Source: CAZDKK01 sp964603725 (GTDB taxonomy: Bacteria > Eisenbacteria > RBG-16-71-46 > CAIMUX01 > WJJG01). From it: a DNA stretch of 64,000 nucleotides. The stretch covers positions 1 through 64,000 of the forward strand of contig CAZRWW010000007.1 of assembly GCA_964603725.1 (NCBI GenBank), given 5' to 3'. Below are positions 26,965 to 35,334 of the stretch, piece after piece (positions within the stretch are counted from its first letter, which is position 1; the number at the start of each line of letters is the position of its first letter). The notes beneath the pieces were generated by a model, which saw only the letters and a list, made by a program, of their open reading frames with translations, was not told the origin of the DNA and made no database searches. The position numbers and the translations under genes were made by a program.

Positions 26965-28857
26965 ATGCGTACTTCGACGAGACTGCAGCGGCTGGCGCCG
27001 GCGACGGCGGGCCTTTTCCTTGCGTTTGGACTGGTTCTTACCCCCCACGCCTCGGCGGCCTGGGAAACCAACACCCTTGAACTCCGTGACGGCAAGGGAG
27101 GCCAGGGCGCGGTGCCGTCGCCCCGCGAGAGCGAAACGGCCCGTCTGCAAGTGATCCACAACGCCGCTGACCCGGCGGCCGCGCTTGTCGACATCTATGT
27201 CGATGATCTCCTCGCCCTCGATGACTTTGCTTTCCGCTCCGCGACGCCGTACCTCAACCTGCCCGCCGAGCGGCCCATCAAGGTTGGCGTGGCGGGTGCT
27301 GGCAGCGCGGGCGTGCAGGATGTCCTGGCAACGTTCGAGTTCCTCCTGGAAGCGGGGATGAGTTATGTGGCGGTCGCCAATGGCGTTCTCGACCCAGGGT
27401 CGTTCGCGGCGAATCCCGAAGGCCGTTCCATCGGTTTCGAGCTCTTCGTCCGGGATAACGCGCGCGAGAGTGCGCTCGATCCCAGCCAGGTGGACTTCTT
27501 CGCCTTGCACGGGGCGACCGATGCACCGGCCGTGGATGTCGTCGCGCGCGGCGTGGGCGTCCTGGTCGACGGCGCCGCCTACGGCGACCTGACCGACTAC
27601 CTCAGCGTGCCGGCTGGCGTCTATGTGCTCGACATCACGCCGGATTCCGATAACGACGTCGTCCTCTTCAGCTATCGAGCCGATCTCACAACCCTGGCGG
27701 GCGGCTCGGCCGTCGTCTTTGCCTCGGGTTTCCTCAACCCCGCCGTCAACGGCTCAGGCGAGGCGTTCGGCCTCTTCGCGGCGCTGGCCGATGGGACGGT
27801 GATCCCACTACAGCCCCTGACCGAGGCGCGGGCGCAGATCATCCACAACGCGGCCGATCCCGCCGCCGCCTCGGTCGACGTCTATGTCAACGACACGCTC
27901 GCTCTGGATGATTTCGCCTTCCGTCAGGCCACGCCCTATCTGACGCTGCCCGGCAACACCGACCTCGCGATCGGCTTCGCGCCGCCGACCAGCGCGGGTG
28001 CTCAGGACGTGCTGGTGAGCTTCGATGTCAGGCTGCTGGCGGGCGAGACCTTCGTGGTGTTTGCCAACGGCGTTCTCGATCCGGGCAGCTTCGCGCCGAA
28101 TCCCGAGGGCCGGGACACCAGCTTCCAGCTCTATGTCAAGCAGGGCGCGCGCGAGGCGGCGGCAGACCCCGGTCTGGTCGACTTCTTCGTCTTCCACGGG
28201 GTCACCGACGCGCCCGCGGTGGACGTGCTGACTCAGCCGCTGGTCACGCTCGTCGAGGACGCAGCCTACGGCGATCTGACCGATTACCTCTCGGTGGCGC
28301 CCGCCGCCTACTGGTTGGCGGTGACCGACGCATTCCAGACCATCGTGGTGGAGCGCTTCTACGCGCCCCTGAGCGCGCTGGGCGGGGGCTCGGCCGTGGT
28401 GTTCGCCTCCGGCTTCTTGAATCCGGGGACGACGCCGCCCGCCGAGGCCTTTACGCTGCTGGCGGCGTTGGCCGACGGGACGGTGATCGACCTGGCCCGT
28501 GACAGGAACGTCGGTTTCCTGTGGCCGCTGCTGGGCAGCAAGCTGGGCAACGATTCGACGAGCGGCGGCAGCGCCGATGTGACCACGACGCGCGGCAACC
28601 TCGCCTTCTCGCGGGTGGGACCCAATCCCTTCCCCGGTCGGGCGGTGATCGCCTTCAGTCTGCAGTCCGCCGAAGACGTGCAGCTCAGCGTCCAGGATGT
28701 CACGGGACGGACGGTGGCCAAGCTGGCCAACGGGCGGCTGGCCGCGGGGACCCACACTTATGACTTCGATGCCGCCGGGCTTCCCAATGGGCTCTACTTC
28801 TATCGGCTCAGCGGCGAGACCTTCGACGAGACCCGCAAGATGGTCCTTTCGAGATAA
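26965..28857 (+). CDS. Secreted DUF4397 repeat protein with FlgD-like C-terminal tail
   Basis: ATG 26965 lies eight bases after GGAGG and gives 630 residues. The signal peptide (GLFLAFGLVLTPHASA) is followed by four DUF4397-type beta-sandwich units arranged as two copies of a 229-residue block. Compare LQVIHNAADPAAALVDIYVD with AQIIHNAADPAAASVDVYVN 687 bases later, and VDFFALHGATDAPAVDV with VDFFVFHGVTDAPAVDV. DUF4397 units are extracellular modules of unknown ligand. The C-terminal 85 residues are a FlgD-like module (VGPNPFPGRAVIAFSLQ, GLYFYRLSGE) ending RKMVLSR. Two hairpins follow the stop, so it is probably a single-gene unit. Its role is presumably structural or adhesive at the surface (inference). 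Confidence 0.9.
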   Translation: MRTSTRLQRLAPATAGLFLAFGLVLTPHASAAWETNTLELRDGKGGQGAVPSPRESETARLQVIHNAADPAAALVDIYVDDLLALDDFAFRSATPYLNLPAERPIKVGVAGAGSAGVQDVLATFEFLLEAGMSYVAVANGVLDPGSFAANPEGRSIGFELFVRDNARESALDPSQVDFFALHGATDAPAVDVVARGVGVLVDGAAYGDLTDYLSVPAGVYVLDITPDSDNDVVLFSYRADLTTLAGGSAVVFASGFLNPAVNGSGEAFGLFAALADGTVIPLQPLTEARAQIIHNAADPAAASVDVYVNDTLALDDFAFRQATPYLTLPGNTDLAIGFAPPTSAGAQDVLVSFDVRLLAGETFVVFANGVLDPGSFAPNPEGRDTSFQLYVKQGAREAAADPGLVDFFVFHGVTDAPAVDVLTQPLVTLVEDAAYGDLTDYLSVAPAAYWLAVTDAFQTIVVERFYAPLSALGGGSAVVFASGFLNPGTTPPAEAFTLLAALADGTVIDLARDRNVGFLWPLLGSKLGNDSTSGGSADVTTTRGNLAFSRVGPNPFPGRAVIAFSLQSAEDVQLSVQDVTGRTVAKLANGRLAAGTHTYDFDAAGLPNGLYFYRLSGETFDETRKMVLSR

Positions 28858-28900
28858 GGCTTCGTGAAGTTGCAGCGTAGCCCTGTTCGACCGGAGGGTG

Positions 28901-28920
28901 GAGCGCGGCCGGCCGCGCTC
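28901..28920. repeat. Perfect 20-bp palindrome after the DUF4397 gene
   Basis: gagcgcggcc/ggccgcgctc is a gapless perfect palindrome 43 bases past the stop. It may form the first of two tandem hairpins in the transcript end. Confidence 0.8.
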
Positions 28921-28941
28921 CGGATGGCGGAGCAGGGAAGT

Positions 28942-28977
28942 CCGGGCGGATCGGGGAGCAAGCCTCGATCCGCCCGG
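28942..28977 (+). terminator. Probable terminator of the DUF4397 gene
   Basis: Perfect 12-bp stem ccgggcggatcg (28942-28953) with cgatccgcccgg (28966-28977), a 12-base loop, then cgttt. It sits within 28858-29173, a 316-base gene-free stretch. That stretch otherwise holds only the 28901 palindrome and the promoter-like TTGACA of the next gene. Confidence 0.65.
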
Positions 28978-29021
28978 CGTTTGAGCGGCCGAGGGACCGC
29001 GCGAGGAACCTATGCAATACC

Positions 29022-29050
29022 TTGACACCGAAGTGGGATCCGGCCAGGCT
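29022..29050 (+). promoter_or_regulatory. Predicted promoter of the CarH-like regulator
   Basis: A consensus -35 TTGACA (29022-29027), a 17-base spacer and a weak -10 CAGGCT (29045-29050), about 125 bases before ATG 29174. An autoregulatory operator could lie here, but none is evident by eye. Confidence 0.4.
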
Positions 29051-29173
29051 CGATTTCAGGGGTGGGGGGCCACCACACCGCGGCAGCCAGGGCAGCCGGT
29101 CGATGAGGGTCATCCCCGGCGGCCCATCGCGTTGCAGGCCCCGCGGGAGGCGCCCGAGAAAGCCGACGACAGC

Positions 29174-30118
29174 ATGACCGCCAGCAAGGATAGACGGCAG
29201 CGGCCCCGCGATGCGGGGGGGCGGCTTTCGATCGGCGCCCTGTCGCGCGCGACGGGCATCGCCATCGACACGCTGCGCACCTGGGAGCGCCGCTATGGCT
29301 TCCCCGTTCCCCAGCGCAAGCCTTCGGGCCACCGGGTCTACCCGCTCGAGAGCGTCGTCCGGCTGCGGCGCATCGCGGAGGCCTTGGCGATGGGCCACCG
29401 CGCGGCGGAAGCAGTCCCGGCATCCGACCAGGAGCTCGATGCCCTTCTGGCCGCCATGCCGGGGAGGTCGGCGCAGCGGCCCGAGGCGCAGCGCGCCCCG
29501 GCGGATGAGCGCGTGGCCCAGGAGTTGATCGATGCCATCCGGACCTTCGACGACGAGCGGCTGGGCCGCATCCTGCTCACGGAGTGGGCGCGGTTGGGTC
29601 CCCTGGAGTTCCTGCGGCAGCGCGTCGCCCCGCTCATCGACCGCGTGGGCGCCGCCTGGCAAGCGGGCGAGCTGGACATTCGCCACGAGCACCACGCCAG
29701 CGAAAAACTGAACGACCTGCTCAGAACCCTGCGGCTGCCATTCGAGGAACGCGCCCGCGGTCCCGTGGTGGTGCTGGCCACGCTGCCGGGCGAGTTGCAC
29801 GCGCTGGGTTTGCAGATGGCGGCGCTGGCGTTGTCAACGGCCGGATGCCGCGTCGTCAATGCCGGGGCCGATCTGCCGGTTGAGGAGATCGCGGCCCTGG
29901 CCAAGGAGCTCGGCGCGCGGGCGATCGGCATCAGCGTCTCCCGCCTGCACCGAGGTGGGCGCGCCGGTGCCGATCTGGAGCGGCTGCGGCAGGCCGTGCC
30001 GCGTCGCACCCTGTTGCTGGTGGGCGGCGCCGGCGCACCGGCGATCGAGGGCGTCGAGCGAATCATGGACCTCGAGGAGCTCGAGGCCTGGGGTCGAGAT
30101 CTGGCTCGCTCGTCCTGA
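29174..30118 (+). CDS. CarH/LitR-like MerR-family regulator with cobalamin-binding domain
   Basis: This DNA-binding regulator probably senses adenosylcobalamin and light. Residues 18-80 are a MerR helix-turn-helix (LSIGALSRATGIAIDTLRTW, ERRYGFPVPQRKPSGHRVYP). Residues 110-185 form the B12-binding cap, with Trp162 and Glu172-His173 spaced exactly as W131 and E141-H142 of Thermus CarH. The Rossmann-like domain has the lower axial His209 in LPGELHALGLQ, 47 residues after the Trp. The CarH His that ligates cobalt after illumination (H132) corresponds to Gln163. ATG 29174 is chosen because the MerR domain starts soon after. No carotenoid genes adjoin. A hairpin at 30128-30152 follows. Confidence 0.88.
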   Translation: MTASKDRRQRPRDAGGRLSIGALSRATGIAIDTLRTWERRYGFPVPQRKPSGHRVYPLESVVRLRRIAEALAMGHRAAEAVPASDQELDALLAAMPGRSAQRPEAQRAPADERVAQELIDAIRTFDDERLGRILLTEWARLGPLEFLRQRVAPLIDRVGAAWQAGELDIRHEHHASEKLNDLLRTLRLPFEERARGPVVVLATLPGELHALGLQMAALALSTAGCRVVNAGADLPVEEIAALAKELGARAIGISVSRLHRGGRAGADLERLRQAVPRRTLLLVGGAGAPAIEGVERIMDLEELEAWGRDLARSS

Positions 30119-30127
30119 CCCTCAGGC

Positions 30128-30152
30128 CGCCGCCGCACCGGGCGCGGCGGCG
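30128..30152 (+). terminator. GC-rich hairpin after the CarH-like gene
   Basis: Perfect 9-bp arms cgccgccgc/gcggcggcg with a seven-base loop, starting nine bases past the stop and followed by a weakly T-rich ctgttcatt. Confidence 0.5.
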
Positions 30153-30202
30153 CTGTTCATTCCCCCCCGCGAGCGAGAGGATTCGATCCGCCGGCATTGC
30201 CG

Positions 30203-30233
30203 TTGACCGCCTCGGCCGAGCCTGCGGTATAGT
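30203..30233 (+). promoter_or_regulatory. Predicted sigma70-type promoter for the 30261-32603 gene pair
   Basis: -35 TTGACC (30203-30208), a 19-base spacer and -10 TATAGT (30228-30233). ATG 30261 follows with an AAGAGGAG ribosome site in the leader. Confidence 0.55.
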
Positions 30234-30260
30234 GAATGCAGTCATCGGAAGAGGAGCCGG

Positions 30261-31091
30261 ATGCTGGAATCCCGCAGGTCGAAGCACCCCAGCCGTAGCG
30301 GCAGCCGGACCACATGGGTCGCAGTTCTCGGCGCGGTCGTTGCGGTGACCGCCGCGGCAGCCTCTCCTGCGAGTGTGAGCGCGGATGCCGCGCCCGGCCT
30401 GCGCCACACCGCGAGCGGTCCGGCGACCGGTCTGGCGCGGATCGACGGCGGGGTCAGGCTGGGTCTCAGCCTCGCTCAGCACCAGGGCATCGATGACCCC
30501 AGATTGCCGTACGAGGTCGACAGCCGGGGGCGCCGCGGATGGGTCGGCGGGGGATTCCTGCACTTTCCGGTCACCGACCGCTTCGGTCTGGTGACGGAGG
30601 TCTTGTACGTTCAGAAGGGCTCGCGCCAGGCCATCGGCGTCACCATTCTCGAGGTGCCCACCACCCTCGCGGTGGAGTACGATCTCGATTACCTGGAGAT
30701 CCCCTCGTTGCTGCGCTACGTTTGGTGGCGCAGCGGGAAGCTCGGGGTCGCTTCCCTGAGCGGCTTCGCCTTCGCCTTGAAGCTGAAGGATCGCTACCGG
30801 CTCGCGGGGCGCCTGGTCGGCGCGGAGGACGAGATACCCCTGCGCGCCGATGCCGCCATGGACGAGGTTGACCTCTTCGACTTCGCCCTCGTCTATGGCA
30901 CGGAGCTCGAATTCAGCGCGGTGGGACACCGCTGGCTCCTGACCTACCGCTTCGCGCTGAGCCTGGAGAAACTCGCCTTGCCGACCTATGCCTACGTGCC
31001 GTTCGGCGAGGGCGAACAACTGCGGATCGACAACGATCCGGTCCCCCTGCGCAATCAGGCGCACGGGATCCTGTTGGGGATCCGATTCTGA
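30261..31091 (+). CDS. PorT-family outer-membrane beta-barrel protein
   Basis: ATG 30261 is preceded by AAGAGGAG. After an N-terminal signal (VAVLGAVVAVTAAAASPASV) the 276-residue chain shows alternating amphipathic strands: ARIDGGVRLGLSLAQHQG, FGLVTEVLYVQKGSRQ, YDLDYLEIPSLLRYVWW and YGTELEFSAVGHRWLLTYRF. It ends HGILLGIRF with a terminal Phe. This is the architecture of PorT/DUF2490-like eight-stranded barrels common in the FCB group. The specific function is unknown. The gene is 18 bases upstream of the next exported protein, with which it probably forms an operon. Confidence 0.85.
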   Translation: MLESRRSKHPSRSGSRTTWVAVLGAVVAVTAAAASPASVSADAAPGLRHTASGPATGLARIDGGVRLGLSLAQHQGIDDPRLPYEVDSRGRRGWVGGGFLHFPVTDRFGLVTEVLYVQKGSRQAIGVTILEVPTTLAVEYDLDYLEIPSLLRYVWWRSGKLGVASLSGFAFALKLKDRYRLAGRLVGAEDEIPLRADAAMDEVDLFDFALVYGTELEFSAVGHRWLLTYRFALSLEKLALPTYAYVPFGEGEQLRIDNDPVPLRNQAHGILLGIRF

Positions 31092-31109
31092 AACGAGCGA
31101 GGTGATCCG

Positions 31110-32603
31110 ATGAAACAGCGGCTCCTGGCTCTCGGTCTGCCACTGCTCTGCTGGGCCCCCGCGGCCCATGGCTTCACTTACTGGAACAGCTTTCGCACGA
31201 GCGCGCTGCAGCCGGGCGACCTGGTGACCGCCCGCGTGGAGAACCCGCACGGCCCGCAGATCGCCAACGCGATCCTCTATCTCGGCGAGACGGTGGTGGA
31301 GGTGCCGCTCGCGGCGGTGGCCGACGGACCGTCCACGGTGGCGGCCCTCGTGCCGGGACCCGTGGACCTGCGCCGCTACTATGGGTTTCGCTTGCTGCAG
31401 CCCGGGCAGCGCGACCTGCTGCCGGTGGGGCTGCCCGACGGGACGAATCCCGTGCCGGGCCAGCTCACCCTGCTGGCCGATGATCCGATCGGCGACGAGA
31501 TCTTCGGCCGACCACACCTCGACCTGGTCGAATGCCGCGTCAGCCTATCCTCGACGCGCTTGTACGCCACGCTGCGGAACGTGAGCGGCGGCTTTCCGGT
31601 CAGCCAGAGCCTGGCGTTCTTCGGCTATCTCTTCGGTCTCTCCAATCCAGCCGAGACGAATCCCGAGGTCGTGTGGGCGTTGCTGCAGACCTACTCGGTG
31701 CCGGGGATCATCGGCCCCGGACTCTATCGCGTCAGCGGCACCGGCTTGGGCGACCTGACCCGGATCGGCGATATCACGGTGCAGGAGTTCCCGGCGCAGA
31801 ACACCTTGATGCTCTCCTGCCGGCTGAGCGATCTGCTCGGCGATCCCGCGTTCGCGGCCTGGTTCAACCCGGCCGACCCGCGGGCCGCCGTGGGTGCCTT
31901 CACCCAGCGCATTACCCTGACGGGCGGCGCGGTCGAAGCCGACCGCATCGCCGGCGGCTGCCTGCACCTGCGCGCGCTGAGCCGCGATCCGGTGGTCAAC
32001 ACGCTGCCGCAGCTTGAGGACCTCTTGATCCTGCCGCCGGATCCGCAGGCCTACGCGCAGATCGAGTACACCGATGCCGAACAGCATTGCCCGGTGTTCT
32101 CCGAGATTGTCTTCTCCACCGCCGGGGGCGCCGTTGACGCCTTTCCGCTCTTTCCCCAGTCGCTGGACTACGCCGGCCCCGTTGTCTACCGCACCGAGCC
32201 CGGGATTCCGCCCCTGGCGTCCGGCGATTGGGACAGCGCCGAGGTGCGCTTCAGCGACAACCTCACCGACGTCGTCGCTTTCACCGTCTCCTCAGTGGCG
32301 GTGGCGGAGACCGGCGCTCGCGTGCAGAGCGCGTTGCGGCTGGAGCGATCGCCCAACCCGTTCACCGAACGGACGGCCGTGCGCTTCCGGCTGCCGGCGG
32401 CGGGTCCCGTGCGTCTGACCCTGCACGACCTGGCGGGCCGCACGGTGGCCGTGTTGGCCGCGGGCGAGTATCCCTCCGGCGTCCACACCGTCGCCTGGAG
32501 CGGGCGCGGCGCGGACGGGCGGCGACAGCCCGCGGGCGCGTATTTCTTCCGGCTGCGGACGAGGCAGGGCGAAGAGGTCCGGCGGGTGACGCTTCTGCGC
32601 TGA
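31110..32603 (+). CDS. Secreted protein of unknown function with FlgD-like C-terminal tail
   Basis: ATG 31110 follows GCGAGGTGAT and gives 497 residues. The signal peptide MKQRLLALGLPLLCWAPAAHG precedes about 400 residues that I do not recognise. They are rich in beta-prone segments, for example LVTARVENPHGPQIANAILY and EVVWALLQTYSVPGIIGPGL. The C-terminal 85 residues are a typical FlgD-like Ig module (LERSPNPFTERTAVRFRLPA, LTLHDLAGRTVAVLAAGEYP, AGAYFFRLRT) ending RRVTLLR. It is the second gene after the PorT-type barrel, so the two products may act together at the outer membrane (inference). Confidence 0.85.
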   Translation: MKQRLLALGLPLLCWAPAAHGFTYWNSFRTSALQPGDLVTARVENPHGPQIANAILYLGETVVEVPLAAVADGPSTVAALVPGPVDLRRYYGFRLLQPGQRDLLPVGLPDGTNPVPGQLTLLADDPIGDEIFGRPHLDLVECRVSLSSTRLYATLRNVSGGFPVSQSLAFFGYLFGLSNPAETNPEVVWALLQTYSVPGIIGPGLYRVSGTGLGDLTRIGDITVQEFPAQNTLMLSCRLSDLLGDPAFAAWFNPADPRAAVGAFTQRITLTGGAVEADRIAGGCLHLRALSRDPVVNTLPQLEDLLILPPDPQAYAQIEYTDAEQHCPVFSEIVFSTAGGAVDAFPLFPQSLDYAGPVVYRTEPGIPPLASGDWDSAEVRFSDNLTDVVAFTVSSVAVAETGARVQSALRLERSPNPFTERTAVRFRLPAAGPVRLTLHDLAGRTVAVLAAGEYPSGVHTVAWSGRGADGRRQPAGAYFFRLRTRQGEEVRRVTLLR

Positions 32604-32623
32604 AGATCGGGTGTTGTGACGCA

Positions 32624-33781
32624 CTACGCCAGCTTGATCGGGTGCCGCACGAGCGCCCGACCCTTCCAGCCGGTTCGGCCGGCGACGGTCAGAATCAGCG
32701 ACCAGATCCCCAATCCCGCTGCCACCGTCATCGTCACCGGGTAGTGCAGAAACAGGTGCCAGGGCATCCGTGTCTTGAGGGCGACGAGCAGCCAGATGGC
32801 CGCGGCCAGCAGGATCGTCAGCGCGGCCGACCGAAACTGCGCGCTCACGTCGCGCTGCAAGCCGCGCACGATCACGGCGACCAGCGGGTGCCAGGTGATG
32901 ACGAGCATCCAGTACCAGACGAACAGCGCCACCAACACGCGGTAGTCGAACAGAGCGAAGAAGTTCTTGCTGAACCCGCGGGCCGCGTCCCGGAATCCGG
33001 TATACATCCTGGCCGACACGCAGTCGGTCGCATCGAGCAGTCGCCACGGGATTCCCGCGGCCTTGATCCGCCGACCGAGGGCCATGTCCTCGGCGGCCTC
33101 GATCCGCACGGCCGCGTGACCGCCGATCCGCTCGTAGGCCGCGCGGCGAAAGAGCAGGAACTTGCCGCTGGCGGCCGAGAACGCCCGCGATCGCCGCAGC
33201 AGGTAGGCGGCGCCCAGCGGCAGAATCGCCAGCAAGGCCCAGACGATGAACGGCACGGTCACCCGCTCGCCAAAGGTGCGCACCTCGTTGCGGGCGACCG
33301 CGGTGATGAACTCGACCTTCGTCGACTCCAGCGCCGCCACGGCGTGTCGGAGCGTATCGGGCGCGTGCACGGTGTCGGCATCGGTGAAGAAGAGCACCTC
33401 GCCCGTGGCCGCCGCGGCAAGCTGGGCACACGCCCACGTCTTGCCGGTCCAGCCCGCGGGCAAAGGCCTGGCCGGGAGCACCCGCAGGTGCGCCGACTCG
33501 ATGCCCGCCAGCATCTGCCCGGTGCTGTCCCGCGAGTCGTCGTCCAGCACCACCACCTCGAAGTCCGGGTAGTCCTGCGCGAGCAGCGACCGCACGCAGG
33601 AGTCGATTGTCTGCTCCTCGTCACGGGCTGGCACCAGTACCGACACGCGCGGCTGCCGGCCGACGCTCCGGAAGCTGCGCAGCCGCCGCATCAGGATTGA
33701 GTTGGAGACCGCGATCACAGCCTGCACGCCGACAAAGACGAGCAGTCTGTGCGAGTCGGTCAGGAAGGGGACGCACTTCAT
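32624..33781 (-). CDS. Membrane-associated family 2 glycosyltransferase
   Basis: This is a GT-A fold glycosyltransferase with membrane segments. Starting at ATG 33781 it has 385 residues: an N-terminal hydrophobic helix, then the nucleotide-sugar site VSVLVPARDEEQTIDSCVRS, VVVLDDDSRDSTGQM, the DxD motif FFTDADTVHAPDTL, and the acceptor block AAEDMALGRRIKAAG. Three or four C-terminal membrane helices follow. Hopanoid- and carotenoid-linked GT2 enzymes (HpnB/CrtQ type) share GWTGKTWACAQ, so a lipid acceptor is likely. The start overlaps the plsY stop (ATGA), which couples it to phospholipid synthesis. Sugar and acceptor are unknown. Confidence 0.88.
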   Translation of the reverse strand: MKCVPFLTDSHRLLVFVGVQAVIAVSNSILMRRLRSFRSVGRQPRVSVLVPARDEEQTIDSCVRSLLAQDYPDFEVVVLDDDSRDSTGQMLAGIESAHLRVLPARPLPAGWTGKTWACAQLAAAATGEVLFFTDADTVHAPDTLRHAVAALESTKVEFITAVARNEVRTFGERVTVPFIVWALLAILPLGAAYLLRRSRAFSAASGKFLLFRRAAYERIGGHAAVRIEAAEDMALGRRIKAAGIPWRLLDATDCVSARMYTGFRDAARGFSKNFFALFDYRVLVALFVWYWMLVITWHPLVAVIVRGLQRDVSAQFRSAALTILLAAAIWLLVALKTRMPWHLFLHYPVTMTVAAGLGIWSLILTVAGRTGWKGRALVRHPIKLA

Positions 33782-34347
33782 CGGGTGGACAGCTCCCGCC
33801 GGTGCCGCCAGGTCACCAAGGCGCCGCAGAGCAACGCGGCCAGGGACAGCGGCAGGCTGCGATAGCGCAGGATGACATAGAGCACGAGCGCGTTCATTCC
33901 GATGAGCACGCTGTAGGCGTCGGGTTTGAATCGCAGCGCCAGTTTGCCGATGCCGAGGGCCGCGCCGAGAACGCAGGGCACCTCCCACAGCGTGACACCG
34001 CTCCAGACGCCGAACGTCACCGCCAGGGCCTTGCCGCCCCGGAAGCGCTGCGGCCAGGGAAACATGTGACCGATCACCGGAGCGACGATCACCGGGGCCA
34101 GCCACCACCCGCGCAGCTCTACCAGCCAATAGGCCGCGGCCAGGGGCAGGGCGCCCTTGAGGAAGTCGAGCAAGAGCGCCGCGGCCCCGACGGCCGGCCC
34201 CGCCGCCTTGAAGGCGTTGACTGCCCCTGGATTGCCGTTCCCGACCGCCCGCACATCGCGTCCGCGCAACCGCGGCAGCCAGACCGAGAAAGCCAGCGAT
34301 CCGGCCAGGTAACCAGCCAAGCAGAACAGGAGGGTCTCCCGCAGCAT
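33778..34347 (-). CDS. plsY: Acyl-phosphate:glycerol-3-phosphate acyltransferase
   Basis: PlsY transfers an acyl group from acyl phosphate to glycerol-3-phosphate in the inner membrane, the first step of phospholipid synthesis in most bacteria. The 189 residues contain the signature motifs: AGYLAGSLAFS near the N-terminus, GNGNPGAVNAFK, and GHMFPWPQRFRGGKALAVTF (the G-H...F-x-G-G-K motif), with about five membrane helices. It starts directly after the stop of the upstream gene (no spacer) and overlaps the downstream glycosyltransferase by four bases. A three-gene operon is therefore clear. Confidence 0.95.
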   Translation of the reverse strand: MLRETLLFCLAGYLAGSLAFSVWLPRLRGRDVRAVGNGNPGAVNAFKAAGPAVGAAALLLDFLKGALPLAAAYWLVELRGWWLAPVIVAPVIGHMFPWPQRFRGGKALAVTFGVWSGVTLWEVPCVLGAALGIGKLALRFKPDAYSVLIGMNALVLYVILRYRSLPLSLAALLCGALVTWRHRRELSTR

Positions 34348-35073
34348 CTACTTGCCTTCCGCTGGCTCGACCGGCACGTCGCCGGTGAGCTCATGGCCCC
34401 AGTAGTCGTCTTCGACCCTGAGGTGCCTGCGCATCAGCTCGACGACCAGGGCCAGTCGCAGGTCCATGTCCATCCGGAAGCGGACCGGCAGCCAGTGCCC
34501 GTGAACCGGGTCGTAGTCGAGCGTCATTCTCGCGGCGGTCACCACGAACGGAAGTCGATCCGGCACGAACTCCAGCGAGACGATGTCGCCGCTGTCGGCC
34601 AGCACGCGCGCAAAGCCGCTGATGTGCCGGCCGGTCGACCGAACCGGCGTGAACTCGACGAACCAGACCGGCATGTCGCGCCAGGTGCTCGGTCCCGTCA
34701 CCCGGTAGTCGTACTCGCGGCGCGTCTCGGGGAAGAACGGCATCCGCGTATCGCGCGCCACCAGGCCCTTCGAGCGCAGGCTCCTGATCTCGCGTTCGCG
34801 CTCCGCGCCCTGCAGCAGCCGTCCATCGACCTTGACCTCCCCGAATTCGTGGTGCTGCCGGTCGAAGCCGCGCATCGAGATCAGCCGCTCGCATTCGACT
34901 CGCTTCTCCGCGCCAGATCGGAGGTCTGTCTCGGTGTACCGCAATCGGCCTCGAAACGTGACGCCTGTGATCTGCGCCGCGCGGGCCGCCTGACGGCGGA
35001 AGACGCCGTCGACGACCGCGTCGGCTCCATCGGCGGCGCACAGCGCGAGCAGTATCGACAGCAGCAGGTGCAC
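34348..35073 (-). CDS. Exported protein of unknown function (LolA-like fold possible), leaderless start
   Basis: This is the first gene of the plsY operon. GTG 35073 begins a short signal peptide (HLLLSILLALCAADGADA). The remaining 220 residues are mostly beta-strand, with pairs such as FDRQHHEFGEVKVDGRLL, MPVWFVEFTPVRSTGRHISG and LEFVPDRLPFVVTAARMTLD. This recalls the incomplete barrel of LolA/LolB and other outer-membrane lipid-sorting proteins, but no defining motif is visible. There is no ribosome site: the predicted -10 (35080-35085) places transcription start at or next to the GTG. The link with plsY suggests a role in envelope lipid handling (inference). Confidence 0.75.
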   Translation of the reverse strand: MHLLLSILLALCAADGADAVVDGVFRRQAARAAQITGVTFRGRLRYTETDLRSGAEKRVECERLISMRGFDRQHHEFGEVKVDGRLLQGAEREREIRSLRSKGLVARDTRMPFFPETRREYDYRVTGPSTWRDMPVWFVEFTPVRSTGRHISGFARVLADSGDIVSLEFVPDRLPFVVTAARMTLDYDPVHGHWLPVRFRMDMDLRLALVVELMRRHLRVEDDYWGHELTGDVPVEPAEGK

Positions 35074-35079
35074 CCCGCG

Positions 35080-35108
35080 ATCCTAAGGGTCCCAGGGGAC
35101 CTGCTCAA
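35080..35108 (-). promoter_or_regulatory. Promoter of the plsY operon with a dyad filling its spacer
   Basis: Minus-strand -35 TTGAGC (35103-35108), a 17-base spacer and -10 TAGGAT (35080-35085), six bases before GTG 35073. The spacer contains a perfect 6+2+6 dyad, ggtccc-ct-gggacc (35088-35101 on the plus strand), suited to a dimeric regulator. Confidence 0.55.
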
Positions 35109-35334
35109 GCCGGGGTCCACATTCCCGGGGAGCGACCGCGAGCCCGGACGGCCGGCGCGCGCTGTGCGCCCTGCGGGCGGCAGAACCCCGGGCGCCAGGG
35201 GCGGAACGCGGTTGACGCCCGCCGAGGCAGGCGGAATCCTCCTATCCCGGCATTTGAGCCCGGCACTTGGCGAACAGCGGGGACGGCCTGTCGGTCCTCG
35301 CCACGGTGCCGCCGAACCTGGGGGAGAGAAGGCA

